Positions 8,129 through 17,500 of a stretch of DNA of 44,535 nucleotides are shown here, piece after piece. The stretch is from Lachnospiraceae bacterium UBA7054. Its GTDB lineage: Bacteria; Bacillota; Clostridia; Lachnospirales; Lachnospiraceae. The notes under the pieces are model-generated. The model saw only the letters and a list, made by a program, of their open reading frames with translations. It was not told where the DNA came from and ran no database searches. The stretch covers positions 1-44,535 of the forward strand of contig DLAF01000064.1 of the NCBI GenBank assembly GCA_002492725.1. Direction: 5' to 3'. Position 1 is the first letter of the stretch. Each line of letters starts with the position of its first letter. The position numbers were made by a program, and so were the translations under genes.

Positions 8129-9103
8129 ATGTGCACGGCAGCCACTTATCAGACGAAGGATTTTTATTTTGGACGGACGCTTGATTATGATTTTTCATAC
8201 GGAGACGAGGTGACGATCACGCCCAGAAATTACCCCTTTCACTTTTTGGAGCTCGGAGACATGAAGAGGCATTTTGCAATCATCGGCATGGCCTGCGTGA
8301 TGGAGGATTACCCGCTTTATTACGATGCTGTCAACGAGAAAGGATTGGGGATGGCGGGTTTAAATTTTGTGGGAAACGCCGTCTATCGGAAGTGGGAGAG
8401 CGGAAAGGATAATGTCGCCCAATTTGAGTTGATTCCCTGGCTGTTAGGACGGTGCGCAACGGTGAAAGAGGCGAGAAAACTTCTTGCAAGGCTTAATATT
8501 ACAAATATTCCTTTCCGCGAAAATCTGCCCGTGGCGCAGCTGCACTGGATCCTCGCGGATAAAGAAGAGTGCGTTGTGATCGAGTCGGTGGAGGAGGGCC
8601 TGCAGATTTATGAAAATCCCGTGGGTGTTCTGACAAACAATCCACCCTTTCCAATGCAGATGTTTGCACTCAGCAACCATATGGCCCTTTCGGTAAAGGC
8701 GCCGGCAAATAATTTTGCACCGGGATTGACCTTAGAGCCATATAGCCGCGGTATGGGGGCAATCGGTCTGCCGGGAGATCTGTCCTCCCAGTCACGCTTT
8801 GTCAGAGTGGCTTTCACGAAGATGAATTCTAAATGCGGTGATTGTGAGTTGGAGAGCGTCAGCCAGTTTTTCCATATTTTAAGTTCCGTGGACCAGCAGC
8901 GCGGATGCTGCGTGCTGGAGGACGGCAAGTGTGAGGTCACGATCTATACTTCCTGTTGCAATGCCGACAAGGGCATCTACTATTACACTGCTTATAATAA
9001 CCACCAGATCACCGGTGTGGATATGTACAGGGAGGATTTGGAGGGGAAGGCGCTGATCCGCTATCCGGCGATCGAGGAGGAACAGATCAGGATGCAGAAT
9101 TGA
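8129..9103 (+). CDS. Choloylglycine hydrolase family protein, probable bile salt hydrolase
   Basis: A 324-aa Ntn hydrolase of normal length that cleaves the amide bond of conjugated bile acids or related N-acyl amides. Cys2 follows the initiator Met and becomes the N-terminal nucleophile. The catalytic set is complete: C2, R16, D19 (FGRTLDYDFSYG), N79 (GMAGLNF), N170 (GVLTNNP) and R223 (SQSRFVRVAF). Asn at the position of BSH Asn82, rather than the Tyr of penicillin V acylases, favours bile salt hydrolase. It has no signal peptide, so it is cytoplasmic. The SD AGGAGAGGAG precedes ATG 8129. It is monocistronic, with a strong terminator right after it. Substrate preference (glyco- or tauro-conjugates) cannot be read from sequence. 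Confidence 0.9.
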   Translation: MCTAATYQTKDFYFGRTLDYDFSYGDEVTITPRNYPFHFLELGDMKRHFAIIGMACVMEDYPLYYDAVNEKGLGMAGLNFVGNAVYRKWESGKDNVAQFELIPWLLGRCATVKEARKLLARLNITNIPFRENLPVAQLHWILADKEECVVIESVEEGLQIYENPVGVLTNNPPFPMQMFALSNHMALSVKAPANNFAPGLTLEPYSRGMGAIGLPGDLSSQSRFVRVAFTKMNSKCGDCELESVSQFFHILSSVDQQRGCCVLEDGKCEVTIYTSCCNADKGIYYYTAYNNHQITGVDMYREDLEGKALIRYPAIEEEQIRMQN

Positions 9104-9127
9104 TCAAGAGACGATAAATCAATTGCA

Positions 9128-9151
9128 GGGCTGCTTTGGCAGCCCTTTTTT
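9128..9151 (+). terminator. Rho-independent terminator after the choloylglycine hydrolase
   Basis: GGGCTGC (9128-9134), loop TTTG, GCAGCCC (9139-9145), then six T. A textbook intrinsic terminator. Confidence 0.93.
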
Positions 9152-9181
9152 CACACCCAAAATGAAGCAATTGGCACCCAG
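9152..9181 (+). promoter_or_regulatory. Candidate LytTR operator: two 9-bp direct repeats 21 bp apart
   Basis: CACACCCAA (9152-9160) and GGCACCCAG (9173-9181) repeat in direct orientation with a 21-bp period. This matches the two-turn spacing of known LytTR-domain binding sites. They sit just upstream of a promoter with a good -10 (TATAAT, 9210-9215) but no recognisable -35, as expected for an activator-dependent promoter. A similar pair lies at 11435-11464. Confidence 0.5.
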
Positions 9182-9259
9182 TAATCAGGTGATAATATGC
9201 TAATGCCGATATAATAAATGATTCAGGTATCTATGTTTGGTGTGGAAAGGCAAAAATTA

Positions 9260-9982
9260 ATGAAGATAGCAGTTTGTGATGATGACAGACCAATCCGGGA
9301 GGAACTGATTCGGTTGATACAAAGGCAGGTATCCGATGCAGATGTCACGGAGTATCCGTCGGGGGAAGAATTGATTGATGGCGGGGCGGATTTTGACATT
9401 TATTTTCTTGATATTGATCTGGGTTCCGTGTCCGGTATGGACGTAGCAAGAAATATCAGAGAACAGGAAGAAAGCGGCAGGCAAAGGAGCATTATTATTT
9501 TTGTGACAGGGTATCGAGAATATATGGAAGCGGCGTTCGATGTCAATGCGTTCCATTATCTGGTTAAGCCCATAGACGAAGAAAAATTTTCAGAGGTTTT
9601 CAGCCGTGCTTGGAAAGAAGCATCTGTATCCCATGAACAGATAAAGAAATACATCATGGTGAAAAGCCTTGGCACACGGCGGAAATTACTGTTGAAGAAT
9701 ATTTATTATATAGAGAGCCGTAATAAAAAAGTCATTATCCATACAACGAACGAAACGCTGGAAGTCTATGGAAAGATGGAAGAACTGGAAAACAGGTTAG
9801 GGAACGCCTTTTACCGTTGTCACAGATGCTATCTTGTCAATATGGAAAAGATCGCAGCTTACAGTGGGGATAATATACAGGTCACAAATGGGGATAATCT
9901 GCTCCTTGCTAGGACGAAATATTCTGATTTCATCAAAAACTATATGCGATATATAAAAAACGGAGGAATTGTCAATGGCTGA
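9260..9982 (+). CDS. LytTR-family response regulator (AgrA-like)
   Basis: A 240-aa transcription factor. The receiver domain (1-120) has acidic residues D7-D9, the phospho-acceptor D51 in YFLDIDLG, T83 and K103 in HYLVKP. The C-terminal LytTR DNA-binding domain (about 135-235) contains LLKNIYYIESRNKKVIIHT and FYRCHRCYLVNMEKI. The start is ATG 9260 (MKIAVCDDD); an upstream in-frame ATG at 9218 would add 14 non-family residues. It overlaps the following kinase gene by 8 nt, so the two are translationally coupled. It is probably autoregulated through the repeats at 9152-9181 and may also act at 11435-11464. No autoinducer peptide (AgrD-like) or AgrB gene is visible nearby. Confidence 0.92.
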   Translation: MKIAVCDDDRPIREELIRLIQRQVSDADVTEYPSGEELIDGGADFDIYFLDIDLGSVSGMDVARNIREQEESGRQRSIIIFVTGYREYMEAAFDVNAFHYLVKPIDEEKFSEVFSRAWKEASVSHEQIKKYIMVKSLGTRRKLLLKNIYYIESRNKKVIIHTTNETLEVYGKMEELENRLGNAFYRCHRCYLVNMEKIAAYSGDNIQVTNGDNLLLARTKYSDFIKNYMRYIKNGGIVNG

Positions 9983-11417
9983 TATATTGCCTTTGATTTT
10001 CATGTACTTTATTAACAGTATATTGAGTGTTGTCTATACACGAAATTTTTTGAAGGAAAAGCATGGGAAAAGGATAATTTTGGCAGTATGGGTTATCGTC
10101 TATTTTCTGATTCAGATTCTGGTATTTATCATATGGGCTGACAGGTTTCCAGTGGGTAAAGTTATGGGGATCATTCTAAATGTCTGTATTCTGTTGTTCA
10201 TGCAGTCGGTGTTCTTCCTGAAAGATATTCCAAAACAGATTTTTATTACCGTTAGTTTCGTGGCAGGAACAGAAACGGCGAAGTATATGTTTGTTACGTT
10301 CGATATTGTGGTGAGCGGGTGGGGAAATAAGGTTTTAGATTATCTGCTTGCGGAGGAGATCTTAAATACGGCAGAAAAAATTGAGGCTGCTGTCACAGTT
10401 TACAATGTCCTGATGGCAGTTTTATGTGCAGTATTCTATTTCCTGCTATTAACCGGATATCTGTTTTTGATAAGCCGGAAATATGTAAAAAAGGATTATC
10501 CGTTGCAGACACATGAAAACGCTTTTCTGCTCTTACCCTGCATTGCGGCATTGTGTATTTCAGTCGTAATAAGGCTGATTATCAGTATACTTAATAATGG
10601 GCTGGGGATCGTTATCTATGAGGTCGTTCCGGAAATCCGTTTTTGGCTGCTTTTTATCGGCGTCCTGATGTTTTCTGAGGTGATTACCGGTGTCATACTG
10701 TTTCAGAAACAGATACAGTACCATGAGGAGAAAGGGAAACGTGCCCTGCTGGGAAATCAAGTCCGGCAGATGCAGAAAGAGATCGCAGAGATACAGGATA
10801 TCTATACCGATATGAGAGGACTTCGGCATGATATGCGAAGCCATTTAGCCAATATCTCCCTGCTTGTCAAGGGCACGGAGGGCTCCATGAATGAAGAACT
10901 GGAAGGCTATATCGGGAAAATGGAGGAAACGGTCAGCAGATTAGATTTTACCTATCAGACGGGAAATCTGATCACGGACATTATCATTCACCAGAAAGGA
11001 CAGGACGCAGAGAAGAAACAGATTCCGTTTCAAGTTGATTTTGTCTATCCAAACAAACTGTCTATTGATGTTTATGATATTGCGGTCATTCTGAATAATG
11101 CGCTGGAAAATGCCATAGAAGCGTGCGGCAGAGTGGAGGGAGAAAAGCAGATCAGCTTACGTTCTTATGTAAAAGGAAGTTTGTTTTTTATCGAGGCTGA
11201 GAATGATTTCGTGGGAGACATCGTTATTGAAAAAGAGAGCGGGCTGCCGGTCAGCAGCAAAGGAAACGAGAAGCTGCATGGGATTGGAATATCCAATATA
11301 CAAAGATGTGCGAGAAAATATATGGGTGATATTGACATAGCGATTTCCAATACAAACGGCGAAAAGAAATTTTGTCTTACAGTTATGATGAATGGAAAGA
11401 CAGCGGCGGATACTTGA
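9975..11417 (+). CDS. GHKL-family sensor histidine kinase (AgrC-like)
   Basis: 480 aa. The N-terminal half (about 1-240) has six or seven hydrophobic segments forming a membrane sensor. A dimerisation/phospho-acceptor helix follows, with RGLRHDMRSHLANIS near residue 285. The C-terminal GHKL ATPase domain has the N-box ILNNALENAIEAC and a G-box region GIGISNIQRCARKYMGDI. This architecture is typical of AgrC-type partners of LytTR regulators. ATG 9975 is supported by CGGAGGA at 9961-9967; the in-frame TTG at 9969 is too close to that SD. The ligand is unknown: many such kinases sense secreted peptides, but no peptide gene was found here. Confidence 0.9.
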   Translation: MADILPLIFMYFINSILSVVYTRNFLKEKHGKRIILAVWVIVYFLIQILVFIIWADRFPVGKVMGIILNVCILLFMQSVFFLKDIPKQIFITVSFVAGTETAKYMFVTFDIVVSGWGNKVLDYLLAEEILNTAEKIEAAVTVYNVLMAVLCAVFYFLLLTGYLFLISRKYVKKDYPLQTHENAFLLLPCIAALCISVVIRLIISILNNGLGIVIYEVVPEIRFWLLFIGVLMFSEVITGVILFQKQIQYHEEKGKRALLGNQVRQMQKEIAEIQDIYTDMRGLRHDMRSHLANISLLVKGTEGSMNEELEGYIGKMEETVSRLDFTYQTGNLITDIIIHQKGQDAEKKQIPFQVDFVYPNKLSIDVYDIAVILNNALENAIEACGRVEGEKQISLRSYVKGSLFFIEAENDFVGDIVIEKESGLPVSSKGNEKLHGIGISNIQRCARKYMGDIDIAISNTNGEKKFCLTVMMNGKTAADT

Positions 11418-11434
11418 CAGCATATAGGAAACTT

Positions 11435-11464
11435 CACACCTAAAACGGAGCAGCTCACGCCAAG
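11435..11464 (+). promoter_or_regulatory. Second candidate LytTR operator, upstream of the unknown gene pair
   Basis: CACACCTAA (11435-11443) and CACGCCAAG (11456-11464) are direct repeats with a 21-bp period. Together with the pair at 9152-9181 they give the consensus SRCRCCNAR. They lie 66-95 nt before ATG 11530, and no good -35 follows them. Confidence 0.45.
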
Positions 11465-11529
11465 TCTATGAAAAAATTTTGTCAACCGGCGATAAAGAAA
11501 GTAAGAATACTTTTCAGAAGGAGGACAGG

Positions 11530-12489
11530 ATGATAAACGGGATGATAAAAACAGCTTTTGCAGGCGCAAATGGAGTCCGCCAGCCATTGTTACATTCTAA
11601 AAAAACAAACAAACTGGCAAGACAGCGGGCGGCACTCCAGCTATTGTCGAGAACAGGCAGCGACAAAAAAAGGGATAGCCTGAGCATATCCAGTGAAGCG
11701 AGGAAGTTTTCAAGGGAAAGCATCGTGGCTTTGATTGACAAGAGCGCAAATGTATCAAGAGAAGAGTTATCCTATTATTTCGAGCATTATAATGACGGCA
11801 GTGCGATTCTGGATGCAATCAATTTTGGGGAGAAGGTTTCCCGCGGATACAATCCTGCATTTAAGGATTACGGCGTTATACGTTTTGAATGTAATGGAAA
11901 TAGGCAGATCATACCCAATTATGCCGTACCCAAAATGAACGCAGGGTCCTTGCCGGGAATCCATGCTGTCAACAATTCTCTTGTTTTGGATAATAGAAGT
12001 TATTATGCATGGACAGCGTCAAATGGTAGTAGGTACGCATGGTCAGTGAATAACGGAAGGATTGGGTATGTGCAGTCGGAAAAATTATTAGCGGAGGGTA
12101 ACAGTGGAAATTATGAGGCGGAAATGGGAAAAGCAGGCGATATTTTGACTGCATTGGCACAGGGAAGGGAACCGTGGGAAGAACTATACAGCAGGAAGGA
12201 AGTTTTAGCGACCTGCGAGAAAGTAGGGATTAAGCCGGGCTTCTTTTCCATAGATGCAGGCGCCGGGAAGCATACCTATATACTGCAGGAATCCGGAGAC
12301 GTAATAAATGTGAGTAAGGAAATTAAATATTTGAGTAGCACAAATTGGATAAATGCCGGCTATAAAGAAGGGGATGTATTTTCCGTTTATGGTAATGAGT
12401 ATGCGATAGACAGTAGTGGACACATTCATGTTTCGGAGGATGATACGTTTACCGGAATGAATGTTAAGTTTCCGAGGCGTTCTATTTAA
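11530..12489 (+). CDS. Hypothetical protein, possible target of the LytTR system
   Basis: 319 aa, no signal peptide and no membrane segment. The first ~75 residues are basic and Ser-rich and include RDSLSISSEARKFS, a sequence style seen in flagellar and secretion-associated proteins such as FlgM; I read this only as a weak hint. The rest is a mixed alpha/beta, Tyr/Asn/Gly-rich region without a recognised domain. ATG 11530 has AGGAGGACAGG just upstream. It is followed after 42 nt by another unknown gene with a good SD and no promoter between them, suggesting an operon. The paired 9-mer repeats at 11435-11464 link it to the LytTR regulator. No function is assigned. Confidence 0.75.
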   Translation: MINGMIKTAFAGANGVRQPLLHSKKTNKLARQRAALQLLSRTGSDKKRDSLSISSEARKFSRESIVALIDKSANVSREELSYYFEHYNDGSAILDAINFGEKVSRGYNPAFKDYGVIRFECNGNRQIIPNYAVPKMNAGSLPGIHAVNNSLVLDNRSYYAWTASNGSRYAWSVNNGRIGYVQSEKLLAEGNSGNYEAEMGKAGDILTALAQGREPWEELYSRKEVLATCEKVGIKPGFFSIDAGAGKHTYILQESGDVINVSKEIKYLSSTNWINAGYKEGDVFSVYGNEYAIDSSGHIHVSEDDTFTGMNVKFPRRSI

Positions 12490-12531
12490 TAAATTTAAGA
12501 TGCCAGTTTCGTAAAGAGAGGAGAAAGCAAA

Positions 12532-13170
12532 ATGCAGGTGGGATTAAGTAATTATCAGATTGGGAACAGCAATGTGGCAGAGATGGCCGGCAACAAGAAT
12601 GTGGAGAAAAAAACAGAGGACAAATATGCCAGTGTATCAGCGTATCAGGTATATCTGAAGGATAAGTACCCGTGTTTGACGGCTCCTAATTATAAGGTGA
12701 CGATATCGCCGGCATATTTGGAGAAATGTATTAAAGATCCCAAGGAAGCAGAGTCGTTTGAGAAGGTTTTGGACCATCTACCAATTAGTCATCAGAATTT
12801 GATAACAGGATGGAAGGCTATGGGGGCGGAAGTAAAAAATGAAGAATGGGTTTTTTATGAAGATGGTACTGGAGGCATGAGTCCGAATATGTATGTTACC
12901 AGCAAGAATACATCCTCTGGTGGTAGTGTGCAGGATAAAATATCGGAGAAAAAGGGACAGAGAAAAACGCCGTCACCGCTAGAACATTATGAAAAGAGAA
13001 AACTTTTAAGAGAGCAGTTTGAGGAGAGGCTGGCGGAGAAGGAGTATCTGAAAGACCAGTTAGAAGAAAAAGAAATGAAGGAAGAATTACTGGAAAAAAG
13101 CATTTTGTCAAAGGAGCGAAACGCGGACAGATTCATTGAGCGGTATGAGGCTAATATCTTGACATCCTAG
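12532..13170 (+). CDS. Hypothetical protein of a Lachnospiraceae family (resembles DUF6033)
   Basis: 212 aa, soluble. Residues about 35-85 (KDKYPCLTAPNYKVTISPAY and the following KDPKEAESFEKVL) resemble a conserved family of Lachnospiraceae that I recall as DUF6033. Residues 150-205 form a strongly charged coiled coil of alternating Glu/Lys/Arg and Leu. Its SD is GAGAGGAG before ATG 12532. It is the last gene of the unit and ends in the terminator at 13187-13248. Function unknown; the short N-terminus and absence of a signal peptide mean that export, if any, would not be by Sec. Confidence 0.75.
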   Translation: MQVGLSNYQIGNSNVAEMAGNKNVEKKTEDKYASVSAYQVYLKDKYPCLTAPNYKVTISPAYLEKCIKDPKEAESFEKVLDHLPISHQNLITGWKAMGAEVKNEEWVFYEDGTGGMSPNMYVTSKNTSSGGSVQDKISEKKGQRKTPSPLEHYEKRKLLREQFEERLAEKEYLKDQLEEKEMKEELLEKSILSKERNADRFIERYEANILTS

Positions 13171-13186
13171 TGCTTAATCTTCAGAT

Positions 13187-13248
13187 AAGAAGCGGTTTTA
13201 AATCATTTGCTTACGCAGCAAGATTAAATGGTTTGATCGCTTCTTTTT
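13187..13248 (+). terminator. Long hairpin terminator after the unknown gene pair
   Basis: AAGAAGCG (13187-13194) pairs with CGCTTCTT (13238-13245), followed by TTT. Internal pairing AAATCATTT/AAATGGTTT and TTGCT/AGCAA extends the stem to nearly its full length. This may be a relic of an inverted-repeat element as well as a terminator. Confidence 0.7.
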
Positions 13249-13394
13249 ATATCTACTATGAAATGCGGTTGTTTCTGATTTAACTTCTTTACATATTCTG
13301 TCATTTGTGGTATGGTTGAAATAACATATCTGGGAGTCTGAAATTCTGATATATCTTTGAGCACATCGCGGAACCTGAATCCCTTATATGGAAA
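13224..13394 (-). other. Possible remnant of a minus-strand coding sequence
   Basis: Between the terminator and the Rpn gene the minus strand is open and reads as protein-like sequence with balanced composition (for example FRDVLKDISEFQTPRYVIS), ending at a stop inside the terminator hairpin. There is no start codon with an SD; upstream it runs into the antisense of the Rpn gene. It may be the truncated end of an older gene cut by insertion of the Rpn gene, or chance. Confidence 0.2.
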
Positions 13395-13417
13395 ATAAAA
13401 TAAAGGGAGGAAGGCTG

Positions 13418-14362
13418 ATGGGAACAAAAGATGAGTATCAGTTTGATTATCTGGATGACAATGAAAGGTTTGCAGACCAGATAAACGGCGCATTATTTGG
13501 AGGCAGACAGGTCGTAAAGCCGGAGGAATTGGAGCCAGCGGAGGCGCAGACGGTAGTCACCGAGAAGAGGGGCAGAACAGAAAATATTAAGACGATTGTG
13601 GACAAGGTGCGTCTCTGGAAGGGCAAAAAGCTGCATATCCTTGCGGTGGAAAACCAGAACTACGTGGACTATCGGATGGTGCTTCGGAACATGCTCTCAG
13701 AGAGCGTCGGCTATCAGAAGCAATGGAAACGAAAGAAACGCGCGCATGAAAAATTGCATGACCTGAAAGACGGAGACGAATACCTGTCCGGAATGAAGAA
13801 AGACGAAAAATTTGCGCCAATCATCACGCTGGTAGTGTATTTCGGAACGGACGGCGGTTGGAATGGCGCGCGATGCCTACACGATCTGCTTGACATCGAC
13901 GAGGAGTTAAAGGAGTATGTAGTAAATTACAGGCTGAACCTGTACGACTGCCATGAACATGATACGTTCGAAGAATATAAAACAGGTCTGCGGCAGATAT
14001 TTGAGACAGTCCGATATGTAAAGGATGAAGAAAAACTGCTGAAGATTATGAAAGAAAACCGGGAGGCGTACAGCAGGATAGACAGCGAGACCAGAGACAT
14101 GCTGGAAGTGGTGGCTAATATCAGGATACCGGAAGAATGCAGAGTTTTAGAAACAGGAAAGGAGGGATACAACATGTGCGACGTATTTGAGAGAATAAAG
14201 ATTAAGGGATACGAGGAAGGGATAGAGAAAGGCATCCGCGTGCTGATTGAGGCATATCAAGAATTGGGAATGTCTCAGGACATTATTGCAGAAAAGTGTG
14301 CGGAAAAATATGATATATCCAATGATATTGCCAAGAAGTATGTGAAAGAATGCTGTGTTTGA
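13418..14362 (+). CDS. Rpn-family PD-(D/E)XK nuclease / putative transposase
   Basis: 314 aa. The N-terminal half carries a PD-(D/E)XK-like core in which the second motif reads LAVENQNYVDYRM (E-x-Q), as in Rpn recombination-promoting nucleases, followed by FAPIITLVVYFGTDGGW, a conserved strand of the family. The C-terminus has YEEGIEKGIRVLIEAYQELG, a variable helical tail common in these proteins. ATG 13418 follows AAAGGGAGG; the in-frame ATG 13388 lacks an SD. Rpn proteins are DNA endonucleases that promote RecA-independent recombination and are multi-copy in Lachnospiraceae. No terminal inverted repeats or target duplication were found. Confidence 0.82.
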   Translation: MGTKDEYQFDYLDDNERFADQINGALFGGRQVVKPEELEPAEAQTVVTEKRGRTENIKTIVDKVRLWKGKKLHILAVENQNYVDYRMVLRNMLSESVGYQKQWKRKKRAHEKLHDLKDGDEYLSGMKKDEKFAPIITLVVYFGTDGGWNGARCLHDLLDIDEELKEYVVNYRLNLYDCHEHDTFEEYKTGLRQIFETVRYVKDEEKLLKIMKENREAYSRIDSETRDMLEVVANIRIPEECRVLETGKEGYNMCDVFERIKIKGYEEGIEKGIRVLIEAYQELGMSQDIIAEKCAEKYDISNDIAKKYVKECCV

Positions 14363-14424
14363 GTTTATCATTTATAAGTCAGACAAAATAATACAAAAGG
14401 TTAAGAAAAAGCCAAACTATGCCG

Positions 14425-14461
14425 AAATAAAGGGTGAATGTAAAAACATTCGCCCTTATTT
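14425..14461 (+). terminator. Terminator after the Rpn gene
   Basis: AAATAAAGGGTGAATGT (14425-14441), loop AAAA, and ACATTCGCCCTTATTT (14446-14461) form a stem of about 16 bp with one bulged A and one G-U. The A/T flanks make it potentially bidirectional. Confidence 0.7.
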
Positions 14462-14505
14462 GTTAGCAAAAAAATCGAAAACACTACATTTGGTATGAGG
14501 TAACT

Positions 14506-17500
14506 ATGAAGATTACGTTTGACCACAACACAGCAGGCCAAAATGTAGACAGGGCGACAACTTCATATCGGGACACCCAATCGATGGAGAACGAATCGAG
14601 GAAGATTTCGCGTGCGGGTGATTACGCATTAGACATTTCTGGCAAAGTTACGGATAACAACGCTTATGGGGGTCATGGAAAGACCGCAGAAGAGGTTATG
14701 CAGGATGCGGCGGCAATTGACGTGGCCACGCAGACAGACTTTATGACAGTGATGTCTAATACTATGTCCGGGGAAGATTTTTCCCGCTTACAGCAGGAAG
14801 GCTATCATCCCGGAGATATGGAGATTGAAGAGGTTGTCACCATTGTCGACACGATCAAGGCGGCGCTTGTTAAGGGCGGTACGCAGGTAACAGGCTATAC
14901 AGACGACCTGGATGCGGATACCCTGGCGCAGATCACGGGGAGCGAGGCCTTTGCACAGGAACTTGCGAGACAGTTTTCGGCGCACGATATTCCGCTCACA
15001 CAGGAGAATGCGCAGGCGGCGAAAGAAGCTTTCGAGAGAGCCGTGCAGACGGGAAAACCCGATGAAGGTACCGTCAAGTATATGGTAGAGAACCGCAAGG
15101 AGCCAACCATTGATAATCTCTATCTGGCAGGCCACAGCGCTGCCACGGACAGTACCCGACAGGGGCACGGTTATTATGTGACAGACAATAGCGGTTACTA
15201 CGCAAAGAAGGCGGAGGAATACAACTGGGAGCAGCTTCGTCCTCAGATCGAGCGCGTCATTGAGGAGGCCGGACTTGAGGTCAGCGAGGAGAATGTGCGC
15301 GGTGCTCAGTGGCTGATCGGTGTGGGAGTACCTTTAACGGCGGAAACCATGCAAGCGCTTCATGGTATTGACCAATCCGGCCAATCCAAGAGCAGAGAGC
15401 AGGTGTTATCCGCGGTTGCGGCGGCTATTTCCGACGGGAAAAAGGCCGGGGACGCAAATCTGGCTGACGGCAGGAGCGCACTTGAAAAGGCAGCCGATTA
15501 TGTGGAAGCTTTCGGAAAGATCACGGAAGAAGCCGTGGATCGAACAGTAACTGCTAAGAACGCGTTAAATCTGCGTTCCCTGACGAAAGCGCAGGAGGAG
15601 ATCGATCGGGAGGCGCAGGGCAGGGCAGAGCGCGGTGAGACTGCAGTTGATGTGCCGGAGGCCGTCACGCAGAGGCGGCAGCTCGAGGAAGTCCGCCTGA
15701 TGATGACGATTGAGGCGAATCGAAAGCTGATAGCGAGCGGTTATGCGATAGATACCACGGAGCTGGAAGCTCTGGTGGAAGCTTTAAAAAAGCTGGAACA
15801 GGAGCAGAATCAGAAGCTTTTCGGAGAATCCGATGCGGCAGCAGCCGTGGAAAAAGCTGCGCTGTATCACGAGGTGCAGACAAAGCTGTCGGAGATTCCC
15901 TATTTACCGGCGGCAGTGCTGGGACAATATGTAGACGGCACACAGGCATTTACGATTGACGGTGTACATACAAACGGTACGGCACTCAAAGCGGCCTATG
16001 AAGCGGCGAGTGAGTCCTATGAGACGCTGATGACGGCACCGAGAGCGGATTTGGGCGATTCTATCCGCAAGGCATTCCGCAATGTGGATGACATCCTTAC
16101 GGATATGGGCCTTGAAACGAGCGAGGAGAACCGTAAGGCTGTGCGAATCTTAGGCTATAACAGCATGGATATCAACCATGAAAATATGGATGCTGTAAAG
16201 AAGTACGATATGGAGCTTCGCCAGACCATCCGCAGGATGACGCCGGCAGCTTCCTTACAGGCAATTCGTGACGGTAAAAATCCGCTCACGATGTCCATTT
16301 CGGAGCTTAATCGTTACCTTGATGAGAGCGGTGCGGATGATATTGCAAAACAGGAAAAATTCAGTAAATTTTTATATAAGTTAGAGAAAAGCCATGGCAT
16401 CAGCGAGCAGGAAAAAGACGCCTATATCGGTATTTATCGAATGTTCCGACAGTTGGAAAAGACGGATGACGCGGCGGTGGGCAGCCTTTTGAAGGAAGGC
16501 GCAGAAATGACGTTTGGCAATCTCCTGACGGCCATGCGCAGTACGAAAAAGCAGGGCATGGATTATCGGGTGAATGATGGGTTTAACGGTGTGGAGGCAG
16601 TGAATACAGGAAAATCCATCACCGACCAGATACTGGCCGGTTTTCCGGGGCTTGGGCAGGAAAAGGCGGACGGAGGCAGTTCGGGCGAAGGACAGGAACA
16701 TCGGCCTTCGGAGGAAGCGGAGAGCTATTACCATATGCTGGCGGGACAGATCGCCGATTCTCTGGAGCCTGAGATGCTAACAGATGCACAGCCGCAGGCG
16801 CAGACTTCCATGGAAGCTTTTGCGGAGGCACTGCAGGAACAGACGGCGGATGCAAATCTGGAGCAGGCTTATGTACAGGAGCAGCTGCAATCTTTCCGCG
16901 GACTTGAGAATGTCGAGCAGGCCGTGGTACAGGAGCTTCTCGTATACAAACAGCCTGTGACGGCGAATACCTTAGAGGCGGCAGCAGCGCTTCGCAAAAA
17001 GCCCGGCGCTCTCTATCAAAAGCTGCGGGATTTGGAAAACGGTACGGGGATTTCGGAAGGGAATCGAAAAGCGAAGCACTTGCTTGAGAGCCTGACAGAT
17101 AAAGATAGCGCGCAGGAGGCCTGCGAAGAGATGAATGAAGCGTATTCGGCGCTTTTGGATGACGCGGCCTGGGAGGCGGAGAATTATCTGGATCTGCGTG
17201 CCCTACAGAGCTGTAAAAAGCAGCTTGCGCTGGCGGGAAGCTTTGCAAAGGAAGAAAATTATCAGATTCCCGTGGAAATAAATGGGGAGCTGACAGCTAT
17301 TAACCTAAAGGTTCTGCATGGCAGTGAGACCGGAAAAGTGAGTATTACGGCACAGACGGAAGAATATGGGCGGATCACGGCGCGCTTTTCGTTGAAGAAG
17401 CAGACTGTATCGGGTTATATCGTCTGTGACAGCAGGCAGGGAACGGACTGGCTGCGGAGCAGGCAGGATGCACTGGAAGGGGCGCTTGCAGTTCCGGGTT

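Noticed and set aside
9260..11417. Full agr quorum-sensing locus
   Set aside because: Regulator and kinase are AgrA/AgrC-like, but no AgrB protease and no small peptide gene are present in the window.
13418..14362. Complete insertion sequence around the first Rpn gene
   Set aside because: No terminal inverted repeats or target-site duplication could be seen; only the gene itself is called.
16619..17248. Minus-strand frame within the FliK-like gene
   Set aside because: Composition (Pro, Ser, Ala) is that of an antisense of a Glu/Gln-rich gene; no SD.
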